Positions 8,768 through 16,857 of a stretch of DNA of 64,000 nucleotides are shown here, one piece after another. Origin of the DNA: Streptomyces sp. NBC_00259 (GTDB lineage Bacteria > Actinomycetota > Actinomycetes > Streptomycetales > Streptomycetaceae). The first letter of the stretch is position 1. Each line of letters begins with the position of its first letter. The notes below the pieces were generated by a model. It had not been told where the DNA came from. It did no database searches and saw only the letters and a program-made list of their open reading frames with translations. The translations under genes were made by a program, and so were the position numbers. The stretch is from assembly GCF_036181745.1 (NCBI RefSeq), contig NZ_CP108080.1:248001-312000 (forward strand). The letters are read 5' to 3'.

Positions 8768-9080
8768 GGGTGCCACCCTCCCACCGAAAACTTTTCTTGT
8801 CCAGACACAATCACTTGTCGGCGAGTCGGGCTCCGTTCGGGCAGCGGGCGCCGTTCGGGCGGCAGTGGTGGGCGGATCGGGCGGCGTCGTACCGCGCCGC
8901 GGCCGCGAAGTGACCTGTGACCTGGGCAAACAGATGCGATGAAACGGGCACGAACGGGCACAGCGAAAGCTGCGAAGAGCCTGGCACGACGCGGATGGTG
9001 CTTGTACAAACGACGCATGGGCCCGAACGGGCGCAGTACCCGCAAGCGCGAGTGAGCGGCTGGCAACGAGGAAGTGTGCC
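8768..9080. promoter_or_regulatory. 313-base divergent control region with repeated CGTTCGG boxes
   Basis: There is no gene in this stretch. It separates the winged-helix regulator (leftward) from the DeoR regulator (rightward). The octamer CCGTTCGG occurs at 8833 and 8851, and its complement CCGAACGG at 9023, where it is part of the palindrome GCCCG-AA-CGGGC. A near-tandem pair AAACGGGCAC / GAACGGGCAC lies at 8942-8961. Multiple copies of one box ahead of a DeoR gene suggest autoregulatory operators. The sequence CTTGTC is also repeated near 8797 and 8814, closer to the leftward gene. Confidence 0.45.
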
Positions 9081-9842
9081 GTGGACACCGAGGAGCGCCG
9101 CCGAGGCATTCTCGAGGCGGCCCGCAAGGACGGGGCCGTCGAGGTCAATGGTCTGGCCGGCCGGTTCCGGGTCGCCAAGGAGACCATCCGGAGGGATCTG
9201 CACGCCCTGGAGGAGCACGGGCTGGTCCGGCGTACGCACGGTGGCGCGTATCCGGTGGAGAGCGCCGGGTTCGAGACCACGCTGGCGTTCCGCACCACGC
9301 GGAACGTGCCGCAGAAGGCCCGTGTCGCGGCGGCCTCGGCCGAACTGCTGGGGGACGCGGAGACGGTCTTCGTCGACGAGGGCTTCACCCCACAGCTGAT
9401 CGCCGAGGCTCTGCCGCGCGACCGGCCGCTGACGGTGGTGACCGCGTCACTGGCGGTGGCCTCGGCGCTGGCCGGCGCCGCCCAGACCTCGGTGCTGCTG
9501 CTCGGCGGCCGGGTGCGTGGCGGCACGATGGCGACGGTCGATCACTGGGCCACACGGATGCTCGCCGGCTTCGTCATCGACCTGGCCTTCGTCGGGGCCA
9601 ACGGCATCTCACGGGAGTACGGGCTGACGACTCCCGATCCGGCCGTCGGCGAGGTGAAGGCGCAGGCGATGCGCAGTGCCCGCCGGCGCGTCTTCGCGGG
9701 GATCCACACCAAGTTCGGTGCGGTCAGCTTCTGCCGGTTCGCCGACGTGGGCGACTTCGAGGCGATCGTCACCGACACCGGGCTGCCCTCGGCCGAGGCG
9801 CAGCGCTACTCGCTCCTCGGTCCGCAGGTCATCCGCGTCTGA
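9081..9842 (+). CDS. DeoR-family transcriptional repressor
   Basis: The 253-residue regulator has the family architecture. The N-terminal helix-turn-helix shows VEVNGLAGRFRVAKETIRRDLHALEEHGLVRRTHGGA. The DeoRC sensor domain contains VFVDEGFTPQLIAE, LLLGGRVRGGTMATV and FVGANGIS, and ends IVTDTGLPSAEA. DeoR proteins usually sense a phosphorylated sugar and repress its catabolic genes. It is followed by a complete polyol/sugar uptake and catabolism operon, so it is the likely local repressor. It starts at GTG with GAGGAAG about seven bases upstream. Confidence 0.92.
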   Translation: MDTEERRRGILEAARKDGAVEVNGLAGRFRVAKETIRRDLHALEEHGLVRRTHGGAYPVESAGFETTLAFRTTRNVPQKARVAAASAELLGDAETVFVDEGFTPQLIAEALPRDRPLTVVTASLAVASALAGAAQTSVLLLGGRVRGGTMATVDHWATRMLAGFVIDLAFVGANGISREYGLTTPDPAVGEVKAQAMRSARRRVFAGIHTKFGAVSFCRFADVGDFEAIVTDTGLPSAEAQRYSLLGPQVIRV

Positions 9843-9858
9843 CCCGCCAACTCCCGCC

Positions 9859-9908
9859 CGTTCCTGCCTGTTCCTACCCCTTCCCACCCGTTCCTGCCCT
9901 TCCTGCCC
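9859..9908 (+). repeat. degenerate 10-base tandem repeat before the polyol ABC genes
   Basis: Five consecutive decamers related to CCGTTCCTGC occupy most of the 138-base gap between the DeoR gene and the binding-protein gene. Units 1 and 4 are identical. The repeat is pyrimidine-rich on this strand. It may be neutral slippage or part of the leader. Confidence 0.5.
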
Positions 9909-9980
9909 GCTCGCAGCACACCACCCGCCGGACGAGCCGCCCCTGGGCATCTCCGGCATGCCCGAAACAAGGAGAGAATC

Positions 9981-11339
9981 ATGACTCTGAGGCAGCGACC
10001 CTCGCGCATACCCGTCCGGCTGGGGGCCCTCGCGGCCGTCGCGGCGCTCCTCGCGGGATGCGCGGGCGCCGGCGGCGGAACGTCCGGCGACGGTGAGGCC
10101 CTCAACGTCCTGATGGTGAACAACCCGCAGATGGTGCAGTTGCAGAAACTGACCGCGGATCACTTCACCAGGAGCACCGGCATCGAGGTCCACTTCACGG
10201 TGCTGCCGGAGAACGAGGTCCGCGACAAGATCAGCCAGGACTTCTCCAACCAGGCGGGCCAGTACGACATCGCCACCATCAGCAACTACGAGGTGCCGTT
10301 CTACGCGAAGAACGGCTGGCTGCACCCGCTGGATCCGTACGTCGCCAAGGACAAGGCCTTCGACCAGGACGACATCCTGGAGCCGCTCTCCGAGTCGCTG
10401 ACGGCCGCGGACGGCAAGCTCTACGCCGAGCCGTTCTACGGCGAGTCGTCGTTCCTCATGTACCGCAAGGACGTCTTCGCGGCCAAGGGTCTGACGATGC
10501 CGCCGAAGCCGACCTGGCAGCAGGTCGCCGACCTCGCGGCGAAGGCCGACGGGGCCGAGAAGGGCATGAAGGGCATCTGTCTGCGCGGGCTGCCCGGCTG
10601 GGGCGAGGTGATGGCGCCGCTGACGACGGTCGTCAACACCATGGGCGGCACCTGGTTCACCAAGGACTGGAAGGCGCAGCTCACCTCTCCCGAGTTCACC
10701 AGGGCCACCGAGTTCTACGTCCGGCTCGTGCGCGAGCACGGCGAGGCGGGCGCGGCGCAGTCCGGGTACGCCGAGTGCCTCAACAACATGACGCAGGGCA
10801 AGTCGGCGATGTGGTACGACGCCACGGCCGGCGCCGGGTCGCTGGAGGCCGCGAACTCCCCCGTCAAGGGCAGGATCGGGTACGTACCGGCGCCCGTGGA
10901 CCGGACCGAGAGCTCCGGCTGGCTCTACACCTGGGCCTTCGGCATGCAGAAGGCCTCCAAGAAGGCCGACAACGCCTGGAAGTTCATCTCCTGGGCGTCC
11001 GGCAAGGAGTACGAGAAGCTGGTCGGGAAGCAGGTCGGATGGTCCGACGTGCCGGCCGGGAAGCGGAGTTCGACGTACGCCGATCCGGAGTACCGCAAGG
11101 CCGCCGCCGCTTTCGCCGACGTCACCAAGCAGGCCATCGACGCCGCCGACCCCGTGAACCCCGGGGTGCAGCCGCGCCCGGCCGCGGGCATCCAGTTCGT
11201 CGGCATCCCCGAGTTCACCGACCTCGGAACGAAGGTGTCCCAGGAGATCAGCGCCGCGATCGCGGGCCGCAAGTCGGTGCCCGAGGCGCTGGCCGCCTCG
11301 CAGAAGCTGGCCGAGAAGGTCGCCGAGGAGTACCGGTGA
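9981..11339 (+). CDS. sugar/polyol ABC transporter substrate-binding lipoprotein
   Basis: The 452-residue family 1 solute-binding protein has a signal peptide ending in the lipobox LLAGC near residue 30. The mature part includes LQKLTADHFTRSTGIEVHFT, the opening of carbohydrate binders, then ISNYEVPFYAKNGWLHPLDP and AMWYDATAGAGSLE. The fold closely resembles binders for sorbitol and mannitol. It is anchored outside the membrane and feeds the two permeases encoded immediately downstream. AAGGAG lies six to seven bases before the ATG at 9981. Its stop overlaps the first permease gene by four bases. Confidence 0.9.
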   Translation: MTLRQRPSRIPVRLGALAAVAALLAGCAGAGGGTSGDGEALNVLMVNNPQMVQLQKLTADHFTRSTGIEVHFTVLPENEVRDKISQDFSNQAGQYDIATISNYEVPFYAKNGWLHPLDPYVAKDKAFDQDDILEPLSESLTAADGKLYAEPFYGESSFLMYRKDVFAAKGLTMPPKPTWQQVADLAAKADGAEKGMKGICLRGLPGWGEVMAPLTTVVNTMGGTWFTKDWKAQLTSPEFTRATEFYVRLVREHGEAGAAQSGYAECLNNMTQGKSAMWYDATAGAGSLEAANSPVKGRIGYVPAPVDRTESSGWLYTWAFGMQKASKKADNAWKFISWASGKEYEKLVGKQVGWSDVPAGKRSSTYADPEYRKAAAAFADVTKQAIDAADPVNPGVQPRPAAGIQFVGIPEFTDLGTKVSQEISAAIAGRKSVPEALAASQKLAEKVAEEYR

Positions 11340-12301
11340 GCACGTCGGTCGGGACGGCCCCGAAGGTGTCGTCCGCACGCGCGGCGGCCCCCGTACGTCC
11401 GCGGGGCGGCCTGCGGGCCTGGGCCACCCGCGCCCCGCTGCTGCCCGCCCTGGTCTTCCTCGTCGCCGTCACCCAGTTGCCGTTCGTGGCGACGCTGGTG
11501 ATCTCGCTCTTCGACTGGAACTCGTACGATCCCGATGCCCGCCGGTTCACCGGACTGTCGAACTACGCGACCGTGGTCACCGACCCCGCGCTCCAGGAGT
11601 CCGTGCTGACGACGGTGCTCCTCACCGCCTCCGTCGTGATCGTGAGCGTGGTCCTCGGGCTCGGCCTGGCGCTGCTGCTTGACCGGGCCTTCTTCGGCCG
11701 CGGCTTCGTCCGCACGCTGCTGATCACCCCGTTCCTGCTCGTGCCGGTCTCCGCGGCACTGCTGTGGAAGCACGTGCTGTACAACCCGGAGTACGGGTTG
11801 CTCAACGGCGCCTGGGCATGGGTCGCGGGGCTTTTCGGGGACACGGATCCGGCGCAGCCGGACTGGATCTCCGGCATGCCGCTCGTCGCGGTCGAGGCGG
11901 CACTGGTGTGGCAGTGGACACCGTTCATGATGCTCATCCTGCTCGCCGGGCTGCAGAGCCGGCCCGGCGAGATGGTCGAGGCCGCCCGGCTGGACGGTGC
12001 GAACAGCCTGCAGATCTTCCGCTATCTGACGCTGCCTCATCTGCGCCGGTATCTGGAACTCGGCGTACTGCTCGGCTCGATCTACATCGTGCAGCACTTC
12101 GACGCGGTGTTCACGATCACCTCCGGGGGCCTCGGCACGGCCAACCTCCCGTACACGATCTACCAGACCTTCTACAAAGCTCATGAGTACGGGCTCGCGT
12201 CCGCGGCGGGCGTGGTCGTCGTGATCGGCACGATGGTGCTCGCGACGTTCGCGCTGCGCGTGGTCTCGTCCCTCTTCCGTGAGGAGGCGAACCGAGCATG
12301 A
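11336..12301 (+). CDS. sugar/polyol ABC transporter permease 1 (MalF-like)
   Basis: The 321-residue membrane protein has about six helices, beginning LLPALVFLVAVTQLPFVATL after a 30-residue cytoplasmic lead. The ATPase-coupling loop reads EAARLDGANSLQIFRYLTLP at about residue 218. The C-terminal helices follow PYTIYQTFYKAHEYGLASAAG. These features are those of the first of two permeases in carbohydrate importers. It starts with GTG inside the stop codon of the binding-protein gene (GTGA), which decides the start, and ends overlapping the next permease (ATGA). Confidence 0.92.
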   Translation: MSTSVGTAPKVSSARAAAPVRPRGGLRAWATRAPLLPALVFLVAVTQLPFVATLVISLFDWNSYDPDARRFTGLSNYATVVTDPALQESVLTTVLLTASVVIVSVVLGLGLALLLDRAFFGRGFVRTLLITPFLLVPVSAALLWKHVLYNPEYGLLNGAWAWVAGLFGDTDPAQPDWISGMPLVAVEAALVWQWTPFMMLILLAGLQSRPGEMVEAARLDGANSLQIFRYLTLPHLRRYLELGVLLGSIYIVQHFDAVFTITSGGLGTANLPYTIYQTFYKAHEYGLASAAGVVVVIGTMVLATFALRVVSSLFREEANRA

Positions 12302-13167
12302 CGAACACCACGGTCACCGCCAGGGCCACCGACGGGATCGCGCGGCGCGCGCGGCGGCGGTCCACGGCGCTGGGGCTGCTCGCCTGGGTGGTGGGGCTCG
12401 GCTTCTGTCTGCCGGCCGGCTGGATGCTCCTCACGTCCTTCCACTCGGAACAGGACGCGGCGGCCAACCCGCCCGCGCTCGGCGCCGCGCTGACCCTCGA
12501 CGGCTACCGGTCGTTCTTCGAACGCGGCGGCGACGGCCCCTGGCCGCCGCTCATCAACTCGGCGACGGCGGCGGTGCTCTCCACCGTGCTGGTGCTCCTG
12601 CTGGCCCTGCCCGCGGCGTACGCGCTGTCGATCCGGCCGGTGCGCAAGTGGACGGACGTGATGTTCTTCTTCCTGTCCACGAAGATGCTGCCGGTCGTCG
12701 CCGGACTGCTGCCCGTCTATCTGTTCGCCAGGAACACGGGGCTGCTGGACAACATCTGGCTGCTGGTCCTGCTCTACACCTCGATGAACCTGCCGATCGC
12801 CGTCTGGATGATGCAGTCGTTCCTGGCCGACGTGCCGGTGTCGATCATCGAGGCCGCGCGGGTCGACGGGGCACGGCTGCCGACGGTGCTGGGCCGGGTG
12901 GTGGCGCCGATCGCCGGTCCCGGTATCGCGGCGACCGCCCTGATCTGCTTCATCTTCAGCTGGAACGAGCTGCTCTTCGCGGGCGTGCTCACCGGGGTCG
13001 TGGCGCAGACCGCTCCCGTCTTCCTCACCGGATTCGTCACCAGCGAGGGCTTGTTCCTGGCCCAGCTGTGCGCCGCGTCCGTCGTGGTGTCCCTGCCGGT
13101 GCTGGCCGCCGGTTACGCCGCCCAGGACAAGCTCGTCCAGGGCCTTTCCCTTGGAGCCGTCAAATGA
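12298..13167 (+). CDS. sugar/polyol ABC transporter permease 2 (MalG-like)
   Basis: The 289-residue membrane protein has six predicted helices and the EAA loop EAARVDGARLPTVLGRVVAP at about residue 185. The segment FSWNELLFAGVLTG is a signature of the second permease of carbohydrate importers. It pairs with permease 1. No ATPase gene is present in the operon. In Streptomyces such importers commonly share the ATPase MsiK, which would be encoded elsewhere. ATG overlaps the preceding stop, and its own stop overlaps the dehydrogenase start (ATGA). Confidence 0.92.
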   Translation: MTNTTVTARATDGIARRARRRSTALGLLAWVVGLGFCLPAGWMLLTSFHSEQDAAANPPALGAALTLDGYRSFFERGGDGPWPPLINSATAAVLSTVLVLLLALPAAYALSIRPVRKWTDVMFFFLSTKMLPVVAGLLPVYLFARNTGLLDNIWLLVLLYTSMNLPIAVWMMQSFLADVPVSIIEAARVDGARLPTVLGRVVAPIAGPGIAATALICFIFSWNELLFAGVLTGVVAQTAPVFLTGFVTSEGLFLAQLCAASVVVSLPVLAAGYAAQDKLVQGLSLGAVK

Positions 13168-14156
13168 GGGCCGCGATCGTCGAAGCCCCCGGCAAGGTGT
13201 CCGTCACCACCGTTCCCGACCCGGCCCCGGGCCCCCGAGACGTCGTGGTGGAGGTCGCGTCGTGCGGGCTGTGCGGCACCGATCTGCACATCCTGCAGGG
13301 CGAGTTCGCGCCGACGCTGCCGATCGTGCCCGGCCATGAGTTCGCCGGCACGGTCGTGGCTGCCGGGGCGGACGTCACCGAACTCACGGTGGGCGACCGG
13401 GTCGCGGTCGACCCGTCCCTGCCCTGCCACGAGTGCCGCTACTGCCGGGCCGGACGCGGCAACCTCTGCGACCGCTGGCGAGCGATCGGCGTCACGGACC
13501 CGGGCGGCGCGGCCGAGTTCGCCGTGGCACCGGTGGCGAACTGCGTACGGCTGCCGGAGCACATCGACGTCCGGGACGCGGCGCTGATCGAGCCGCTCTC
13601 GTGCGCCGTACGCGGATACGACGTCCTCAGCGGCACGCTCGGCGCACAGGTGCTGATCTACGGCTCAGGGACGATGGGGCTGATGATGCTGGAACTCGCC
13701 AAGCGCACCGGCGCCGCGGGGGTCGACGTCCTGGACATCAATGCGGAGCGGCTCGCCACCGCGAAGCAGCTGGGCTGCTCCGAGGCGGCTGCCTCGGCGC
13801 GGGAGCTGGCGCGTGCGGATGAGGGCTGGGACGTGGTGATCGACGCGACCGGGAACGCCGGGGCGATCCAGGACGGGCTCGGCCGGGTCGCCAAGGGCGG
13901 CACGTTCCTCCAGTTCGGCGTGAGCGACTACGCGACGACGGCGGTGATCGAGCCGTACCGCATCTACAACCAGGAGATCACCATCACGGGTTCGATGGCG
14001 GTGCTGCACAGCTATGAACGGGCGGCGGCGCTGTTCGCGACCGGTGTGCTCGACCCGTCGATCTTCATCAGCGACCGGCTGCCGCTGGAGCGGTATCCGC
14101 AGGCGATCGACCGGTTCCGCGCCGGACAGGGCCGCAAGATCGTGGTGGAGCCGTGA
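13164..14156 (+). CDS. zinc-dependent alcohol (polyol) dehydrogenase
   Basis: This 330-residue medium-chain dehydrogenase has its catalytic zinc ligands in SCGLCGTDLH (Cys about 34) and GHEFAG. Structural zinc cysteines are in CHECRYCRAGRGNLC. The nucleotide-binding turn is GSGTMGLMMLELAKRTGA, with VDVLDIN ending in the Asp that favours NAD. It resembles sorbitol/threonine dehydrogenases. Placed between a polyol importer and a PfkB kinase, it probably oxidises an imported sugar alcohol to a ketose, which the kinase then phosphorylates. It starts inside the stop codon of permease 2. Confidence 0.88.
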   Translation: MRAAIVEAPGKVSVTTVPDPAPGPRDVVVEVASCGLCGTDLHILQGEFAPTLPIVPGHEFAGTVVAAGADVTELTVGDRVAVDPSLPCHECRYCRAGRGNLCDRWRAIGVTDPGGAAEFAVAPVANCVRLPEHIDVRDAALIEPLSCAVRGYDVLSGTLGAQVLIYGSGTMGLMMLELAKRTGAAGVDVLDINAERLATAKQLGCSEAAASARELARADEGWDVVIDATGNAGAIQDGLGRVAKGGTFLQFGVSDYATTAVIEPYRIYNQEITITGSMAVLHSYERAAALFATGVLDPSIFISDRLPLERYPQAIDRFRAGQGRKIVVEP

Positions 14157-15163
14157 GCGACGGTGCCGGATCGGTCCTCGTGCTGGGTGAGGCGCTCATC
14201 GACCTCGTGCCGGACGACCGTCTGCCGGCGTTGCGGCACGCCCAGCCCGGCGGTGCGCCGGCGAACGTCGCCGTGGGGCTGGCGCGGCTCGGCACGCCCG
14301 CGGTGTTCGCGGGCGGCGTCGGCGGCGACACGTTCGGCCGGACCGTGGAGGACTGGATGCGGTCGGCGGGCGTCGACACCGGGCTGTGCGCCCGCTCGCC
14401 GCTGCCGACCGCGCTGGCGGTGGCCGATCCCGGCCCCGACGGCACGGGCTACCACTTCCATCTGCGGGACACGGCCACGTTCCGGCTGCCGGAGGTGACG
14501 GCGGAGCTGGTGTCCGGCTTCGGCGCCGTCTACGCGGGCGGGCTGGCCGCCGTCGTCGAGCCTGCGGCCGGTGCGGTCGCGGCGGCGGCCCGCGAGGCGG
14601 CAGGTCACGGGCTGCTGGTGGTCGACCCCAATGTGCGCGAGGCCACGGACGGCGGCGGCGCGTCGCTGAGGGAACTGTGCGCCCTCGCCCACGTCGTGAA
14701 GGCGAGCGACGAGGACCTGGCGCGCCTCTGGCCGGGCGCGGACCCGTCCGCGTCGGCCGGCAGGCTGGCGGCGCAGGGGCGGCTGGTCGTCATGACCCGC
14801 GGGGCGCTCGGCAGTACGGCGTTCCTTCCGTCCGCCGCCCAGGTGTCCGTACCGGCCGTGCCGGTCGAGGTGGTCAACACCATCGGCGCCGGGGACGCGT
14901 TCATGGCGGCGGTGCTGGCCTGGCTCGGCGCCGCCGGGCTGCTGCGCCGCGGGGGTCCGGCCGGGCTCGGGCCCGACCGGGCCGGGGCGATGCTCTCGTA
15001 CGCCGCCGGCGTGGCCGCGGCGGTGTGCGGACAGAGCGGCGGGTGCGTGCCCCCGTACACGCACCCGCCGCTCGGCCCGCCCGCCTCGCCGCCCAAGGAG
15101 CCCTCCCCGGGCGGTGAGGCGGAGGTACGGTCGGGAGGAGTCTCCGGTCGCGGATGGGCATGA
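14153..15163 (+). CDS. PfkB-family sugar kinase (fructokinase-like)
   Basis: The 336-residue kinase starts VLVLGEALIDLVPD, followed by the first PfkB signature GGAPANVAVGLARLGTPAVFAGGVGGD. The second signature, with the catalytic Asp, is VNTIGAGDAFMAAVLAWL at about residue 240. It should use ATP to phosphorylate the ketose made by the preceding dehydrogenase; fructose is the best guess. The last 40 residues are Pro/Gly-rich and unlike the family. The GTG start overlaps the dehydrogenase stop, so four successive genes are joined by 4-base overlaps. Confidence 0.88.
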   Translation: MSDGAGSVLVLGEALIDLVPDDRLPALRHAQPGGAPANVAVGLARLGTPAVFAGGVGGDTFGRTVEDWMRSAGVDTGLCARSPLPTALAVADPGPDGTGYHFHLRDTATFRLPEVTAELVSGFGAVYAGGLAAVVEPAAGAVAAAAREAAGHGLLVVDPNVREATDGGGASLRELCALAHVVKASDEDLARLWPGADPSASAGRLAAQGRLVVMTRGALGSTAFLPSAAQVSVPAVPVEVVNTIGAGDAFMAAVLAWLGAAGLLRRGGPAGLGPDRAGAMLSYAAGVAAAVCGQSGGCVPPYTHPPLGPPASPPKEPSPGGEAEVRSGGVSGRGWA

Positions 15164-15279
15164 CCAGTACCAGGGAGTACTCGTCAGCTCAGTGAAGCCG
15201 TGCATGGTGCGTCCCCCGTCGCCCTGCCGTCGTGCCATGCGGTCTTGGTACGCCTGACGGTCACTCCTGGCAGAGTGGT

Positions 15280-15298
15280 CGTACGCGTGTCGCGTACG
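15280..15298. promoter_or_regulatory. inverted repeat upstream of the P450 gene
   Basis: A perfect 8-base inverted repeat, CGTACGCG-TGT-CGCGTACG, lies 52 bases before the P450 start. It is the size and symmetry of a TetR- or LacI-type operator. No regulator gene is adjacent. A further GC hairpin lies at 15307-15325. Confidence 0.4.
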
Positions 15299-15349
15299 CG
15301 AAGACGCCGCCGGGCTGCCCGGCGGTTCACGGCTCGGGGAGGCATCGGG

Positions 15350-16708
15350 ATGACCGCAGAAGCCGCAGTGCCCGGACGGGACACGGTCGTAGCCGGCCCG
15401 CGCCGGCTGCCGGGGCTCGGGAATCTGCCCGCGTTCGCCCGTGACCCGCTCGGCTTCTTCGTGCGGCTGCGCGGCTGCGGGGATGTCGTGGAGTGGCGCC
15501 TCGGGCCGCAGCGGGCCCTGTTCATCTCGCGTCCCGAGCACATCGGCGAACTCCTCACGGGCATCGAGACGGTGTTCCGCCACCCGGAACTCGGCTGGGC
15601 GTTCAAGCTGGTCCTCGGGGACGGGGTGGTGACGTCGGAAGGGCCGGCCTGGCGGCGCAAGCGGGCGCTCGTACAGCCCGCGGTGCGGCCCCGGCAGGTG
15701 CGGTCGTACGCCCGGACGATGGTGGAGTGCGCCGCCGAACTCGCGCACGCCTGGCAGCCGGGGCAGAGCATCGACGTGCGGCGGGAGATGCTGGCGCTCA
15801 CCCAGCGGATCGCCGTACGCACGCTCTTCGGCAGCGACACGGCCGGCCGGGAGGACGTGATCGGGTCGGCCATGGACGTGGCGCAGCGGGCGATCGGCGA
15901 CGAGTTCAGGGGGCTCACGCTGTTTCTGCCGCCCTGGGTGCCGACGCCGGGACGACGCAGGCTGCGCAGGGCCGTGGCGGTGATCGACGCCGAGGTGGGG
16001 CGGGTGACCGGGGAGCGGCGGCGCGATGGCGAGGACAGGGACGACCTGCTGAGCAGGCTGCTGGCGGCCCGCGACGAGGAGGGCGGGCCCCTGTCGGACA
16101 AGGAGGTGCGCGACGAGGCGGTGACGCTCTACATCGGCGGCCACGAGACCACCGGGACGACGCTCACCTGGGCCTGGTACCTGCTGTCCCGGAACCCGGT
16201 GGCCCGTGCGCGGCTCGCCGAGGAACTGAAGCAGGTTCTCGCGGGCCGTACGCCCGACTTCGACGATCTGCGTCAACTTCCGTACACCGAGCAGGTGGTG
16301 AAGGAGACCCTGCGGCTGTTCCCTCCGGTGTGGCTGATGACGGGCATAGCGAAGGAGGGTTCGGAACTGGGCGGGCTGCCGGTTCCGGAAGGGACGGTCG
16401 TGTGGTCCAGCCAGTGGAGCGCGCACCGGGATCCGCGCTGGTTCCCCGACCCGGAGGCGTTCCGGCCCGAACGGTGGGACGCGGACGCCGTGCCCGGGAT
16501 ACCGGATCACGCCTGGTTCCCGTTCGGCGGGGGCGCCCGGGCCTGTCTGGGGGCACGGTTCGCGATGGTGGAGGCGGTGCTGGTGCTGGCGACGCTGGCG
16601 CAGCGTTTCCATGTCGACGCCGGGCCGGGCGAGGTGGCGCCGAGGACGGGCCTGACGCTGCAGCCGGACTCCGCGGTACGCGCGGTGCTCCGCCCCGTGG
16701 AAGGGTGA
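15350..16708 (+). CDS. cytochrome P450
   Basis: The 452-residue haem monooxygenase has every diagnostic motif. The I-helix oxygen-binding segment is GGHETTGT (residues 263-270), ExxR is KETLR (Glu319, Arg322), and the PERF-type motif is FRPERW. The haem loop FPFGGGARACLGARF has Cys399 as the iron ligand. The Thr pair in the I-helix and the full-length N-terminus indicate an active enzyme. No ferredoxin or reductase gene is adjacent, so electrons must come from elsewhere. The substrate is unknown. The ATG at 15350 is preceded by GGGGAGG. It follows the polyol operon by 186 bases. Confidence 0.93.
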   Translation: MTAEAAVPGRDTVVAGPRRLPGLGNLPAFARDPLGFFVRLRGCGDVVEWRLGPQRALFISRPEHIGELLTGIETVFRHPELGWAFKLVLGDGVVTSEGPAWRRKRALVQPAVRPRQVRSYARTMVECAAELAHAWQPGQSIDVRREMLALTQRIAVRTLFGSDTAGREDVIGSAMDVAQRAIGDEFRGLTLFLPPWVPTPGRRRLRRAVAVIDAEVGRVTGERRRDGEDRDDLLSRLLAARDEEGGPLSDKEVRDEAVTLYIGGHETTGTTLTWAWYLLSRNPVARARLAEELKQVLAGRTPDFDDLRQLPYTEQVVKETLRLFPPVWLMTGIAKEGSELGGLPVPEGTVVWSSQWSAHRDPRWFPDPEAFRPERWDADAVPGIPDHAWFPFGGGARACLGARFAMVEAVLVLATLAQRFHVDAGPGEVAPRTGLTLQPDSAVRAVLRPVEG

Positions 16709-16857
16709 CGAACCCCCGCCGGGCCAACGGCATATGCCGGATGCACCACCGTATCGAGTGTTGCCAAATCCCTTACGTGCCATCGCTCCCTGTGCAACAG
16801 TCGTAACCGGTCCATTCCTTGAGACCTGGACATGCCGCGCCTGCATCGGAGTACGAC

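Noticed and set aside
15307..15325. GC hairpin before the P450 gene as a riboswitch
   Set aside because: It is a single 8-9 base stem with a tiny loop and has no further conserved structure.
16802..16830. CGTAAC upstream of the phosphatase as a BldN-type -35 box
   Set aside because: No CGTTGA-like -10 occurs at the right distance.
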